Of a stretch of 7,453 nucleotides of DNA, positions 1 to 6,223 are shown in pieces. The stretch is taken from contig DATMBJ010000216.1 of assembly GCA_035559315.1 (NCBI GenBank), positions 1 to 7,453 of the forward strand, read 5' to 3'. Made by a program: the position numbers and the translations under genes. Each line of letters starts with the position of its first letter. The first letter of the stretch is position 1. A model generated the notes under the pieces. That model was not told the DNA's origin. It saw only the letters and a program-made list of their open reading frames with translations, and did not search any database. Source of the stretch: DATLZM01 sp035559315. Lineage in GTDB: Bacteria > Actinomycetota > UBA4738 > HRBIN12.

Positions 1-87
1 GTAGCCCCGGAGCCAGGGGGCGGCCGCGAACTGCACGCGGTGGCAGGCCTCGTGGAGCGAGATCCACAGCCGGAAGTCCCGCGGCGG
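1..87 (-). repeat. Terminal inverted copy of the metalloprotease active-site segment
   Basis: These 87 bases are the exact reverse complement of 791-877. Base 1 pairs with 877 and base 87 with 791; the match breaks at 88/790. The source segment codes for metalloprotease residues 162-190, including the HEACH zinc motif. The copy has no start or reading frame of its own and abuts the coding tail of another gene at base 88. A perfect, silent, gene-internal inverted duplication lying exactly at the edge of the sequence is best explained as an assembly or amplification chimera at a contig end. A genuine genomic inverted repeat is possible but less likely. Confidence 0.9.
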
Positions 88-296
88 AGGCCCCTGCCCC
101 CGCGCCCGCCCGCGCGGCGGCCCCCGCGCCGGCCGCCGAGGCCGCGCCGAGGGAACGGCACGAGGTGGCGCTGGACCAGGAGACCTACGAGAGGACCCTC
201 GAGGAGCTGCTCGCGAAGGGGACCGACCGTCGCGTCGCCGAGGGGCAGGCGCGCCGGGCGGCCATGATCGCCGCGCGCAAGAAGGCCGGCGCGTAG
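88..296 (+). CDS. C-terminal fragment of an unrecognised protein with an Ala/Pro-rich linker
   Basis: The frame ending at the TAG at 294-296 is open back through the junction at 88, and nearly all codons end in G or C, so it is coding. It has no start in the window; its 5' part was lost at the inverted-repeat junction. The visible piece, about 68 residues, opens with a linker of about 20 residues made mostly of alternating Ala and Pro. It continues into a charged, probably helical tail (for example VALDQETYERTLEELLAKG) and ends in a run of Arg/Lys/Ala. No catalytic motif is visible. A linker plus charged helix looks like a C-terminal extension of a larger protein, but I do not recognise the family. 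Its stop lies 11 bases before the metalloprotease ATG, so the two genes may be co-transcribed. Confidence 0.6.
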
Positions 297-307
297 CCTT
301 CCCGGAG

Positions 308-1375
308 ATGGCCGCCGTGGACTGGAGCATGGGCTCGGCCTCCGCCCGGCTGGCGGACTGGTCGGTCGCGGGCGACGTCGGCCGGAGGCTCGGCGGGCCC
401 GGGGTGGGTGTCTCGGCCGTGGAGCGGGCCCGCCTCCGGGAGGACTTCGCGGAGCTCGTCCCCTACGGGGAGTCGTTGATCACCGGCTACACCGGGCTCG
501 CGGCCCCCGGCGGCCGGGCCCGGGCCTGGGTGATGTCGCGGGGCGAGTGGATCGACCAGAACCTGCGGGGCCTGCAGCGGCTCCTGGAGCCCCTCGCGGC
601 CCGGATCGTCGCCGACCGGCGGCGGTCGGAGCTCAGGCGGAAGGCGCTGGGCGCACAGGTCGGGGTGCTCCTCGGGTACGTGTCGCGGAAGGTGCTCGGG
701 CAGTACGACGTGTTCGCGCCCCCCGACGACGAGGGGATGGTCTACGTCGTGGGTCCGAACGTCGCGGAGGTCGAGCGTCGGTTCGCGCTCCCGCCGCGGG
801 ACTTCCGGCTGTGGATCTCGCTCCACGAGGCCTGCCACCGCGTGCAGTTCGCGGCCGCCCCCTGGCTCCGGGGCTACCTCGGCTCGCTCGTCGACGAGTA
901 CCTGGCGACGATCTCCCTCGACGGGAGGGAGCTCGTCCGGCAGCTGCGCCGGGCGGTGGAGGAGGTGCGGAACGGATCCCGGGAGTGGCGGGGCGTGGGC
1001 GTGCTGTTCCTCCTCATGTCCCCGAAGCAGCGGGACCTGTTCGCGCGGATGCAGGCCGTGATGTCGCTGCTCGAAGGCCACGCGAGCTACGTGATGGACG
1101 TGGTGGCCGCGGGGCGGGTGCGGGACGTGGAGCGGATGCGCCGGGCCCTCCGAGCCCGGCGGCGGGCGGGGGGCGTCGAGCGGGCGTTCCAGCAGGCGAT
1201 CGGGTTCGACCAGAAGGCGCGGCAGTACGGGACCGGCGAGCGGTTCGTCCGCGGCACGATCGAGCTCGTCGGGATGGAGGGCTTCAACCGCGTGTGGCAG
1301 GGGCCGGCGAACCTGCCCACCCTGGCCGAGGTGGCCGTCCCGGCCCGGTGGGTGGAGCGGGTCGCCGGGGGCTGA
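308..1375 (+). CDS. Zinc-dependent metalloprotease, zincin_2/DUF2342 (F420-associated type)
   Basis: This 355-residue protein carries the zincin motif H173-E174-A175-C176-H177, where the two His should bind zinc and the Glu act as general base. Further on, E256-G257-H258 in LLEGHASYVMD supplies the likely third ligand. The N-terminal region (LADWSVAGDVGRRLGG) and the conserved C-terminal part with FDQKARQYGTGERFV fit the actinobacterial zincin_2 family. One branch of that family tracks with coenzyme F420-producing organisms; its substrate is unknown. I see no signal peptide, so the protein is probably cytoplasmic. The start is uncertain. ATG 308 touches a GGAG (304-307) and leaves no spacer, whereas GTG 317 sits 9 bases after it and gives the family-like beginning VDW. 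The stop overlaps the tilS start by one base, suggesting translational coupling. Bases 791-877 are duplicated in inverted form at the window start. Confidence 0.9.
   Translation: MAAVDWSMGSASARLADWSVAGDVGRRLGGPGVGVSAVERARLREDFAELVPYGESLITGYTGLAAPGGRARAWVMSRGEWIDQNLRGLQRLLEPLAARIVADRRRSELRRKALGAQVGVLLGYVSRKVLGQYDVFAPPDDEGMVYVVGPNVAEVERRFALPPRDFRLWISLHEACHRVQFAAAPWLRGYLGSLVDEYLATISLDGRELVRQLRRAVEEVRNGSREWRGVGVLFLLMSPKQRDLFARMQAVMSLLEGHASYVMDVVAAGRVRDVERMRRALRARRRAGGVERAFQQAIGFDQKARQYGTGERFVRGTIELVGMEGFNRVWQGPANLPTLAEVAVPARWVERVAGG
791..877 (+). repeat. Source arm of the 87-bp inverted duplication
   Basis: This segment lies within the metalloprotease gene and is in frame there, so it is the native copy. 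Its reverse complement occupies bases 1-87 without a mismatch. It encodes the stretch around H173-E174-A175-C176-H177. Confidence 0.9.
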
Positions 1376-2367
1376 TGCGCCGTCCGCCGGCGGTCGCCCG
1401 CGTCCTCGAGCGGGTGACGGCCACCGCCCGGGAGCACGGGATGTTCCTCCCCGGGCAGACCGTGCTGGTCTCGGTGTCGGGGGGCCCCGACTCGGTCTGT
1501 CTCCTCCATGCGCTCCACGCGCTCCGGCGGTTGTTCCGGATCCGGCTCACCGTGTTCCACTTCGACCACCGGCTCCGGCCCGGATCCGAGCGCGACGCCG
1601 CCTACGTGCGCCGCATCGCGGACCGCCTGGCGCTCCCGCTCTTCTCGATGGCCGCCCAGGAGCCGCCGAACCCCCGGATGTCCGTGGAGCACTGGGCCCG
1701 CGACGTCCGCCGGGCGGCGTCGGTGGAGGCGATGCGGGAGGCGGGGGCGGAGCGGATCGCCCTCGGCCACACGGCGAACGATCAGGCGGAGACGGTCCTG
1801 ATGGCGGCGATCACCGGTTCGGGCCTCGAGGCGATGGCCGGGATCCGCCCGGTCACCCCTCCGTGGGTCCACCCGCTGCTGGACGTGACGCGGGCGGAGG
1901 TCGAGGCGTTCTGCCGGGCCCTCCGGCTCCGGCCCCGGATCGACCCCATGAACCGGGACGTCCGCCTCCTCCGCAACGCGCTCCGCCTCCGGGGGATCCC
2001 GGCCCTCGAGCGGGCCACGGGGCGGGAGGTGATCGCCCCGCTGGCCCGGACCGCCGCCCTGCTCCGCGAGGACGCCGAGGAGCTGGCCCGGCAGGCCGCC
2101 CCCGCCGTCGCCGAGCTCGTGGAGGAGGTCCCCGGCGGGGTCGAGCTCCCCGCCACCGGGCTCCTCGACCTCCCGCGGGCCATCGCGCGCCGGGTGGTGC
2201 GGGAGGCGGTGCTCCGCTGCGGGGCCGTCCCCACGCGGGAGGACGTGGAGGCCGTCCTCGACCTCGCCGCCGGGCGGGCGGGCCGGCGGCGCGACCTGTC
2301 GGCCGGTTTGAAGGCGGCGCGCGAGGCGGGGTATGTTCGCGTCTCTCGTCCTTCCCCCGGGAGCTAG
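1375..2367 (+). CDS. tilS: tRNA(Ile)-lysidine synthase TilS
   Basis: TilS is a cytoplasmic ATP-dependent ligase that joins lysine to C34 of the CAU-anticodon tRNA-Ile, so that it reads AUA and is charged with isoleucine. The 330-residue protein has the N-type PP-loop SGGPDS at 35-40, the FDHRLRP motif near 63-69, and GHTANDQAET at 131-140, all typical of the TilS catalytic domain. DPMNRD followed by RNALRL, near the expected DxSN...RNxxR position, closes the domain. The C-terminal region of about 100 residues is helical, and the large third domain of E. coli TilS (about 430 residues) is absent. The protein is close in length to the short actinobacterial enzymes. The ATG shares its A with the TGA of the metalloprotease (TGATG), with no separate ribosome site needed, so the two are probably translationally coupled. 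The much longer open frame upstream of 1375 lies over the metalloprotease and is not coding. Confidence 0.96.
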   Translation: MRRPPAVARVLERVTATAREHGMFLPGQTVLVSVSGGPDSVCLLHALHALRRLFRIRLTVFHFDHRLRPGSERDAAYVRRIADRLALPLFSMAAQEPPNPRMSVEHWARDVRRAASVEAMREAGAERIALGHTANDQAETVLMAAITGSGLEAMAGIRPVTPPWVHPLLDVTRAEVEAFCRALRLRPRIDPMNRDVRLLRNALRLRGIPALERATGREVIAPLARTAALLREDAEELARQAAPAVAELVEEVPGGVELPATGLLDLPRAIARRVVREAVLRCGAVPTREDVEAVLDLAAGRAGRRRDLSAGLKAAREAGYVRVSRPSPGS

Positions 2368-2388
2368 TGCCCCACTGAGCCGGGCGTG

Positions 2389-2405
2389 AGGAGGGGTATC
2401 GGATG
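2389..2405 (+). promoter_or_regulatory. Strong Shine-Dalgarno plus ATG upstream of hpt
   Basis: AGGAGG at 2389-2394 is followed after 8 bases by ATG 2403, an ideal ribosome site. It is in frame with hpt and would add 20 residues to its N terminus. The codons just before GTG 2463 (CAT, ACA, CTT, CGA, GGT) break the genome's G/C third-position habit, and the added residues do not look like the family. The site may be a true alternative start on a read-through transcript from tilS, or a coincidence. Confidence 0.4.
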
Positions 2406-2446
2406 GAGGGCGGCGCGCTCACCCAGCACCGGTCGGGGACCGGCCA

Positions 2447-2463
2447 TACACTTCGAGGTCCCG
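2447..2463 (+). promoter_or_regulatory. Possible -10 element (TACACT) for hpt
   Basis: TACACT at 2447-2452 fits TAnnnT and lies in a short AT-rich island, rare in this sequence. A start about 7 bases downstream would give an mRNA with only a few bases before GTG 2463. GAGG at 2455-2458 could also serve as a weak ribosome site. A small perfect hairpin, CCGGTC-GGG-GACCGG at 2429-2443, lies directly upstream. No convincing -35 is seen. Confidence 0.35.
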
Positions 2464-3020
2464 TGAGCGAGCACGAGAGGGACATCGACCGGGTCCTGAT
2501 CACCGGCGACGAGATCCGGTCCACCGTGGCCGAGCTCGGCGCCAGGATCACCGAGGACTACCGCGGGAAGGACCTCCTGCTCGTCGGGGTGCTGAAGGGG
2601 GCCTTCGTGCTCATGGCCGACCTCTCCCGCCACATCCGCCTGCCGCTGGAGTTCGACTTCATGGCGGTGTCGTCCTACGGCGCCGCCACCCAGACCTCCG
2701 GCGTGGTGCGGATCCTCAAGGACCTCGAGGAGGACATCGAGGGACGGGACGTGCTCCTGGTCGAGGACATCGTGGACTCCGGGCTCACGCTCAACTACCT
2801 GCTCCGGAACCTCCGCAGCCGCCGCCCGGCCAGCCTCGAGGTCTGCGCGCTCCTGGTGAAGGCCGGGATCCAGCGGGTGGCCCTCGACATCCGCTACGTG
2901 GGCTTCGAGATCCCCCCGGAGTTCGTGGTGGGCTACGGGCTGGACTTCGCCGAGCGGTTCCGGAACCTCCCCTACATCGCCACGCTCAAGCCGGAGGCCT
3001 ACGCCGAGGCGACCACCTGA
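2463..3020 (+). CDS. hpt: Hypoxanthine(-guanine) phosphoribosyltransferase Hpt
   Basis: This purine-salvage enzyme transfers the ribose-5-phosphate of PRPP to hypoxanthine or guanine to give IMP or GMP in the cytoplasm. From GTG 2463 it is 185 residues, the usual length. It shows the LKGA loop (44-47), the flexible catalytic-loop signature SSYG (70-73), and the PRPP-binding motif VLLVEDIVDSGLT (97-109) with acidic E101 and D102. It also has the conserved C-terminal VGYGLDF. I prefer GTG 2463 because it gives the family-like opening SEHERDIDRVLIT and because the preceding codons look non-coding. ATG 2403 has the better ribosome site and would yield 205 residues. The position after tilS is the same as in many Actinobacteria. 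Confidence 0.94.
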   Translation: MSEHERDIDRVLITGDEIRSTVAELGARITEDYRGKDLLLVGVLKGAFVLMADLSRHIRLPLEFDFMAVSSYGAATQTSGVVRILKDLEEDIEGRDVLLVEDIVDSGLTLNYLLRNLRSRRPASLEVCALLVKAGIQRVALDIRYVGFEIPPEFVVGYGLDFAERFRNLPYIATLKPEAYAEATT

Positions 3021-3058
3021 GGCGGGAACGCGCCGGCGGGCCCGCGCGTCGAACGGGC

Positions 3059-3436
3059 GTGGGGAAGCGGTCCCTGGCCCTGGCGCTGCTCCTCGGCGTC
3101 CTGGTCGCGTGCCAGGCGATCCGCGACCGCCCGCCGGCGGGCTCGGGGATCCGCGGGCGGGTGCTCGCGGGGCCGGCGTGCCCGGTGGAGACCGAGGCCT
3201 CGCCCTGCCCCGACCTGCCCTGGGAGGGGAAGGTCCGGGCCGAGGGCGAGGCCGGGGTCTTCGAGGCCCGGACGGACGCGGAGGGGGCGTTCGTCCTCCC
3301 CGTCCCGCCGGGGACCTACCTCGTCCACGCCGTCGTCCCGGGTGACGGCCCGCCCACCGCCAAGCCGGAGACGGTCCGGGTGGAGCCCGGGTCGTTCGTC
3401 GAGGTGACGCTCCGCGTGGACACCGGGATCCGCTGA
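3059..3436 (+). CDS. Small lipoprotein with a carboxypeptidase-regulatory-like beta-sandwich
   Basis: This 125-residue protein starts at GTG 3059 with a short basic n-region (GKR), a hydrophobic core, and the lipobox L-V-A-C with Cys18. It is therefore expected to be exported, lipidated at Cys18 and anchored on the outer face of the membrane. The mature part reads GIRGRVLAGPACPVE, then a second Cys in CPDLPW, then TDAEGAFVLPVPPGTYLVHAV. The G-x-V ... TD-x-G-x-F ... PPGTY pattern is that of transthyretin/carboxypeptidase-regulatory-like domains, which usually act as adhesion or accessory modules; no enzyme activity is implied. The two mature Cys could form a disulfide. No clear Shine-Dalgarno precedes the GTG. 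It lies 38 bases after hpt and may be co-transcribed. Mycobacterium has a different lipoprotein gene, lpqG, at the matching place. The specific function is unknown. Confidence 0.75.
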   Translation: MGKRSLALALLLGVLVACQAIRDRPPAGSGIRGRVLAGPACPVETEASPCPDLPWEGKVRAEGEAGVFEARTDAEGAFVLPVPPGTYLVHAVVPGDGPPTAKPETVRVEPGSFVEVTLRVDTGIR

Positions 3437-3463
3437 GCGGACCGCGGCCCCGGGGCGACGGGC

Positions 3464-3497
3464 CGGCTCCGCCGAGGGGGGCGGGCGGGGGGAGCCG
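3464..3497 (+). terminator. Possible GC-rich terminator hairpin between the lipoprotein gene and ftsH
   Basis: CGGCTCC at 3464-3470 can pair with GGAGCCG at 3491-3497 across a 20-base G-rich loop. There is no T-run, so this would be an atypical terminator. It lies after the lipoprotein stop and just before the ftsH promoter, which suits a unit boundary. Such pairs are easily found by chance in DNA this GC-rich. Confidence 0.3.
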
Positions 3498-3510
3498 TGT
3501 CCGGGGCCTG

Positions 3511-3526
3511 TGCTACCATCGCGGAG
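3511..3526 (+). promoter_or_regulatory. Extended -10 promoter for ftsH
   Basis: TGCTACCAT at 3511-3519 matches an extended -10 (TG-n-TAnnnT), with the hexamer TACCAT at 3514-3519. Transcription would begin near 3526. No -35 match is seen at the expected distance, which extended -10 promoters tolerate. If correct, GTG 3510 lies upstream of the transcript and cannot be the ftsH start. Confidence 0.55.
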
Positions 3527-3553
3527 GGCTCGGGGTGCGGCACGCCCGAGCCC
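3526..3553 (+). promoter_or_regulatory. 5' UTR hairpin of ftsH
   Basis: GGGCTCGGG (3526-3534) pairs perfectly with CCCGAGCCC (3545-3553). The loop can add GTG/CAC pairs (3535-3537 with 3541-3543). The hairpin would begin at the predicted first transcribed base and end 13 bases before GTG 3567. It could stabilise the 5' end or hinder ribosome loading. No Shine-Dalgarno is hidden in it, and it lacks a T-run for termination. Confidence 0.5.
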
Positions 3554-3566
3554 CGAACCGTCCCCC

Positions 3567-5516
3567 GTGCCGAGGAACGAGGAGGAGCACCCCACGGCCT
3601 CTCCCGAGAGCCCCCTCCGCAGAGCGGCCCGGACCCCGACGATCTTCATCGTCGCGGGCCTGTTCGCGCTCTTGCTGCTGATGTCGCTGTTCGGCCGGGG
3701 CCAGCCCCGGCGCGAGCTCACGCTGACCGAGTTCGAGCAGCGCGTGGCGGCGGGCGCGGTCCGGACCGCGGAGTTCCGGGAGGGCGACCAGGTCCTGGTC
3801 GGCGAGATGGCGGACGGCGGGGCCTACGAGGTCGCCTACCCGGCGGACTACCAGGACGAGCTCACCGCCCTCCTCCACGACGCGGGGGTCCCGCTCACGG
3901 TGGACCCGCAGAAGGGCTCGGCGCTCATCTCGACCCTGATCCAGGTCGTGCTGCCGGTGCTCCTGATCGCCGGGGTCCTGATCTGGGTGATGAACCGCTC
4001 CCAGGGGGCCGGCGGCCGGGTGATGTCGTTCGGGAAGGCCCGCGCCAAGGTCGTCACCAAGGACCAGCCGAAGACGACCTTCGCCGACGTGGCCGGGGTG
4101 GACGAGGCCGTGGAGGAGCTCCAGGAGGTGAAGGAGTACCTCCAGAACCCCTCCAAATTCCAGGCGATGGGCGCCAAGATCCCCAAGGGGGTCCTGCTCT
4201 ACGGGCCGCCGGGGACGGGCAAGACCCTCCTGGCCCGGGCCGTGGCCGGGGAGGCCGGGGTGCCGTTCTTCTCGATCTCGGGGTCCGACTTCGTCGAGAT
4301 GTTCGTGGGGGTCGGCGCGGCGCGCGTCCGGGACCTCTTCGAGCAGGCCAAGCAGTCGGCCCCGGCGATCGTGTTCATCGACGAGATCGACGCCGTCGGG
4401 CGGCACCGGGGCGCCGGGCTCGGGGGCGGCCACGACGAGCGGGAGCAGACGCTCAACCAGCTCCTGGTGGAGATGGACGGGTTCGACCAGCGGACCGCGG
4501 TCATCCTGATGGCGGCGACCAACCGCCCGGACATCCTGGACCCCGCCCTCCTGCGGCCCGGCCGCTTCGACCGGCACGTGGTGATCGACCGACCGGACCT
4601 CGAGGGGCGGAAGGGGATCCTCCGGGTCCACGCCCGGGGCAAGCCGCTCGACCCCTCCGTCGACCTCGACGTGATCGCGCGCCGGACCCCCGGGTTCACC
4701 GGCGCGGACCTCGCGAACGTGCTGAACGAGGCGGCCCTCCTCGCCGCGCGCCGCGGCAAGCGGGCCATCGGCATGCCCGAGATCGAGGAGGCGATCGACC
4801 GGGTGATGGCGGGCCCCGAGCGGAAGACCCGCGTGATGAGCGAACGCGAGAAGCGGGTGATCGCCTACCACGAGGCCGGTCACGCGCTCGTCGCGCACGT
4901 GCTGCCCAACACCGACGAGGTCCACAAGATCTCGGTGATCCCGCGGGGGCGGGCGCTCGGCTACACGCTCACGCTCCCCACCGAGGACCGGTTCCTCATG
5001 ACCCGGGAGGAGCTCTCGGACGAGCTCGCGATGCTCCTGGGGGGCCGGGTGGCCGAGGAGCTCGTGGTCGGCGACATCACCACCGGCGCGCAGAACGACC
5101 TGGAGCGGGCGACCCGGATCGCCCGGCAGATGGTCACCGAGTACGGGATGAGCGACACGCTCGGCCCGCTCACGCTCGGCCAGAAGCAGGGCGAGGTGTT
5201 CCTGGGGCGGGACATCGCGGCGACCCCCGACTACTCCGACCAGGTCGCGTTCGAGATCGACACCGAGATCCGGCGGCTGATCGACGAGGCCCACGACCTG
5301 GCGCTCGAGATCCTCAAGGAGCACCGGGCCAAGCTCGACGAGATCGCCGCCGGGCTGATGGAGCGGGAGACCCTCGACAAGGAGGAGGTCGTCCGGCTCC
5401 TGGCCGACACCCCCAAGCGCCCCCCGCGGGACGCGGCCAAGCGGACCGCCGGGCTGGCGGTCGCCCGGAGGAACGAACGCTCGCGCGAGGAGCAGCGCCC
5501 GGGCACCCTCGGGTGA
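3567..5516 (+). CDS. ftsH: ATP-dependent zinc metalloprotease FtsH
   Basis: FtsH is a membrane-anchored hexameric AAA+ protease that unfolds and degrades unassembled membrane proteins and selected cytoplasmic regulators. From GTG 3567 it has 649 residues. A first membrane helix lies at about 26-42, then a small extracytoplasmic domain, then a second helix at about 121-141. The AAA domain has Walker A GPPGTGKT (213-220), Walker B with D272-E273, and the second region of homology with DPALLRPGRFDR. The peptidase zinc motif is H435-E436-A437-G438-H439, with D511 as the likely third ligand. All key residues are present. The tail is short and basic, unlike the long Pro-rich tail of mycobacterial FtsH. 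GTG 3567 was chosen over GTG 3510 because the 19 codons between them often end in A or T, cover a promoter-like element and a hairpin, and add no conserved sequence. No ribosome site precedes the GTG. Confidence 0.96.
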   Translation: MPRNEEEHPTASPESPLRRAARTPTIFIVAGLFALLLLMSLFGRGQPRRELTLTEFEQRVAAGAVRTAEFREGDQVLVGEMADGGAYEVAYPADYQDELTALLHDAGVPLTVDPQKGSALISTLIQVVLPVLLIAGVLIWVMNRSQGAGGRVMSFGKARAKVVTKDQPKTTFADVAGVDEAVEELQEVKEYLQNPSKFQAMGAKIPKGVLLYGPPGTGKTLLARAVAGEAGVPFFSISGSDFVEMFVGVGAARVRDLFEQAKQSAPAIVFIDEIDAVGRHRGAGLGGGHDEREQTLNQLLVEMDGFDQRTAVILMAATNRPDILDPALLRPGRFDRHVVIDRPDLEGRKGILRVHARGKPLDPSVDLDVIARRTPGFTGADLANVLNEAALLAARRGKRAIGMPEIEEAIDRVMAGPERKTRVMSEREKRVIAYHEAGHALVAHVLPNTDEVHKISVIPRGRALGYTLTLPTEDRFLMTREELSDELAMLLGGRVAEELVVGDITTGAQNDLERATRIARQMVTEYGMSDTLGPLTLGQKQGEVFLGRDIAATPDYSDQVAFEIDTEIRRLIDEAHDLALEILKEHRAKLDEIAAGLMERETLDKEEVVRLLADTPKRPPRDAAKRTAGLAVARRNERSREEQRPGTLG

Positions 5517-5575
5517 GGCTCCCTCCGGCCCCCGTCCGCCGCTCGACGTCTCGCCGACGCCGATCCGCCACCCGC

Positions 5576-5588
5576 TAGAGTTCCCGCA
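5576..5588 (+). promoter_or_regulatory. Predicted leaderless promoter (-10 TAGAGT) of folE
   Basis: TAGAGT at 5576-5581 is separated by six bases (TCCCGC) from ATG 5588, the spacing expected if transcription starts at the A of the start codon. No Shine-Dalgarno precedes the ATG, in keeping with a leaderless mRNA, which is common in Actinobacteria. No clear -35 is visible. Confidence 0.5.
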
Positions 5589-6175
5589 TGGACATGGAGC
5601 CGGTGGGGTTCGACGAGGCGAAGGTGATGGAGGGCGTCCGGCTGATCCTGGAGGGGATCGGCGAGGACCCGGACCGCGAGGGCATCAAGCGGACCCCCGA
5701 GCGGGTGGCGCGGATGTACCGAGAGATCCTGGCGGGGATCGGCCATGAGCCCGAGGAGGTCGTGACGGTGATCGAGGGCGCCGACCACGACGAGATGATC
5801 ATGGTCCGCGACATCCCGCTCCAGAGCCTCTGCGAGCACCACCTGATCCCCTTCAACGGGCGGGCCCACGTCGCCTACATCCCGAGCAAGGACGGCCGGA
5901 TCACGGGGCTCTCCAAGATCGCCCGCCTCGTGGACCTGCTCTCCAAGCGGCTCCAGGTCCAGGAGCGGCTCACCACCGAGATCGCCGACGCCCTCGACCG
6001 CGCGCTCCGGCCCCGCGGCGTGTTCGTGGTGATCGAGGCCGAGCACCTGTGCATGACGATGCGGGGGGTGAAGAAGCCGGGGGCGGTCACCGTGACCTCG
6101 GCGGTCCGGGGGCTCTTCCGGACCGACGCCCGGACCCGCCAGGAGGCGATGAACCACATCGGCAAGCGGGCGTAG
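5588..6175 (+). CDS. folE: GTP cyclohydrolase I FolE (type IA, zinc-dependent)
   Basis: FolE converts GTP to 7,8-dihydroneopterin triphosphate and formate, the first step of folate synthesis. It acts in the cytoplasm as a homodecamer. The 195-residue protein contains DREGIKRTPERVARMY (29-44) and SLCEHHLIPF (80-89). It also has the GLSKIARLVD signature (107-116) and HLCMTMRG (153-160). By comparison with E. coli FolE, zinc is held by C82, H85 and C155, and H84 and H153 are catalytic. All are present, so the enzyme should be active and of the zinc type, not the FolE2/QueF-like type. It sits 71 bases after ftsH, as in many Actinobacteria. The usual next genes folP, folB and folK are not recognisable in the window. 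A predicted leaderless promoter precedes it, so it may be transcribed apart from ftsH. Confidence 0.97.
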   Translation: MDMEPVGFDEAKVMEGVRLILEGIGEDPDREGIKRTPERVARMYREILAGIGHEPEEVVTVIEGADHDEMIMVRDIPLQSLCEHHLIPFNGRAHVAYIPSKDGRITGLSKIARLVDLLSKRLQVQERLTTEIADALDRALRPRGVFVVIEAEHLCMTMRGVKKPGAVTVTSAVRGLFRTDARTRQEAMNHIGKRA

Positions 6176-6187
6176 GTCCCGGGCGGG

Positions 6188-6220
6188 CACCGGGCCGCGT
6201 GGGGGACCCACCGCCCGGTG
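6188..6220. terminator. Probable bidirectional terminator between convergent folE and the glycosylase gene
   Basis: CACCGGGC (6188-6195) pairs with GCCCGGTG (6213-6220). Inside, TGGG (6200-6203) pairs with CCCA (6207-6210), giving a two-part stem of 8 and 4 base pairs. A competing 8-bp stem uses CCGGGCGG (6179-6186) with CCGCCCGG (6211-6218). The site fills the 48-base gap between convergent stop codons, where a shared terminator is expected. There is no T-run on either side, as is usual for high-GC Actinobacteria. Confidence 0.5.
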
Positions 6221-6223
6221 GAC

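Noticed and set aside
40..267. Small plus-strand frame across the inverted-repeat junction
   Set aside because: It reads the antisense of the metalloprotease and then an off-frame of the upstream gene tail, so it is a chimera of two non-coding frames.
185..1081. 298-residue minus-strand open frame opposite the metalloprotease
   Set aside because: Antisense shadow. A stretch of its sequence recurs at 40-90 on the plus strand only because of the inverted duplication.
547..1374. Long plus-strand open frame upstream of and continuous with tilS, which would make a 606-residue fusion
   Set aside because: It lies over the metalloprotease in another frame and encodes low-complexity Arg/Gly/Pro/Ala sequence. 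The recognisable TilS homology starts at 1375.
3476..3506. G-rich tract before ftsH as a G-quadruplex
   Set aside because: The runs G6, G3, G6 and G4 need a 10-base loop between the last two and so fall outside the usual rule.
3510..3566. GTG 3510 as the ftsH start, adding 19 residues
   Set aside because: The segment holds a promoter-like element and a hairpin. Six of its 19 codons end in A or T, unlike the gene proper, and the residues are not family-like.
3580..3596. AGGAGG 8 bases before an in-frame ACG inside ftsH
   Set aside because: ACG is a very rare start and no ATG, GTG or TTG stands at a suitable distance. The purine run is explained by three GAG codons (Glu).
3513..5324. 603-residue minus-strand open frame opposite ftsH
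   Set aside because: It mirrors the ftsH codons in a GC-rich sequence with few stop codons. Its composition (His, Asp, Arg, Gly, Pro) is typical of an antisense shadow and it has no domain.
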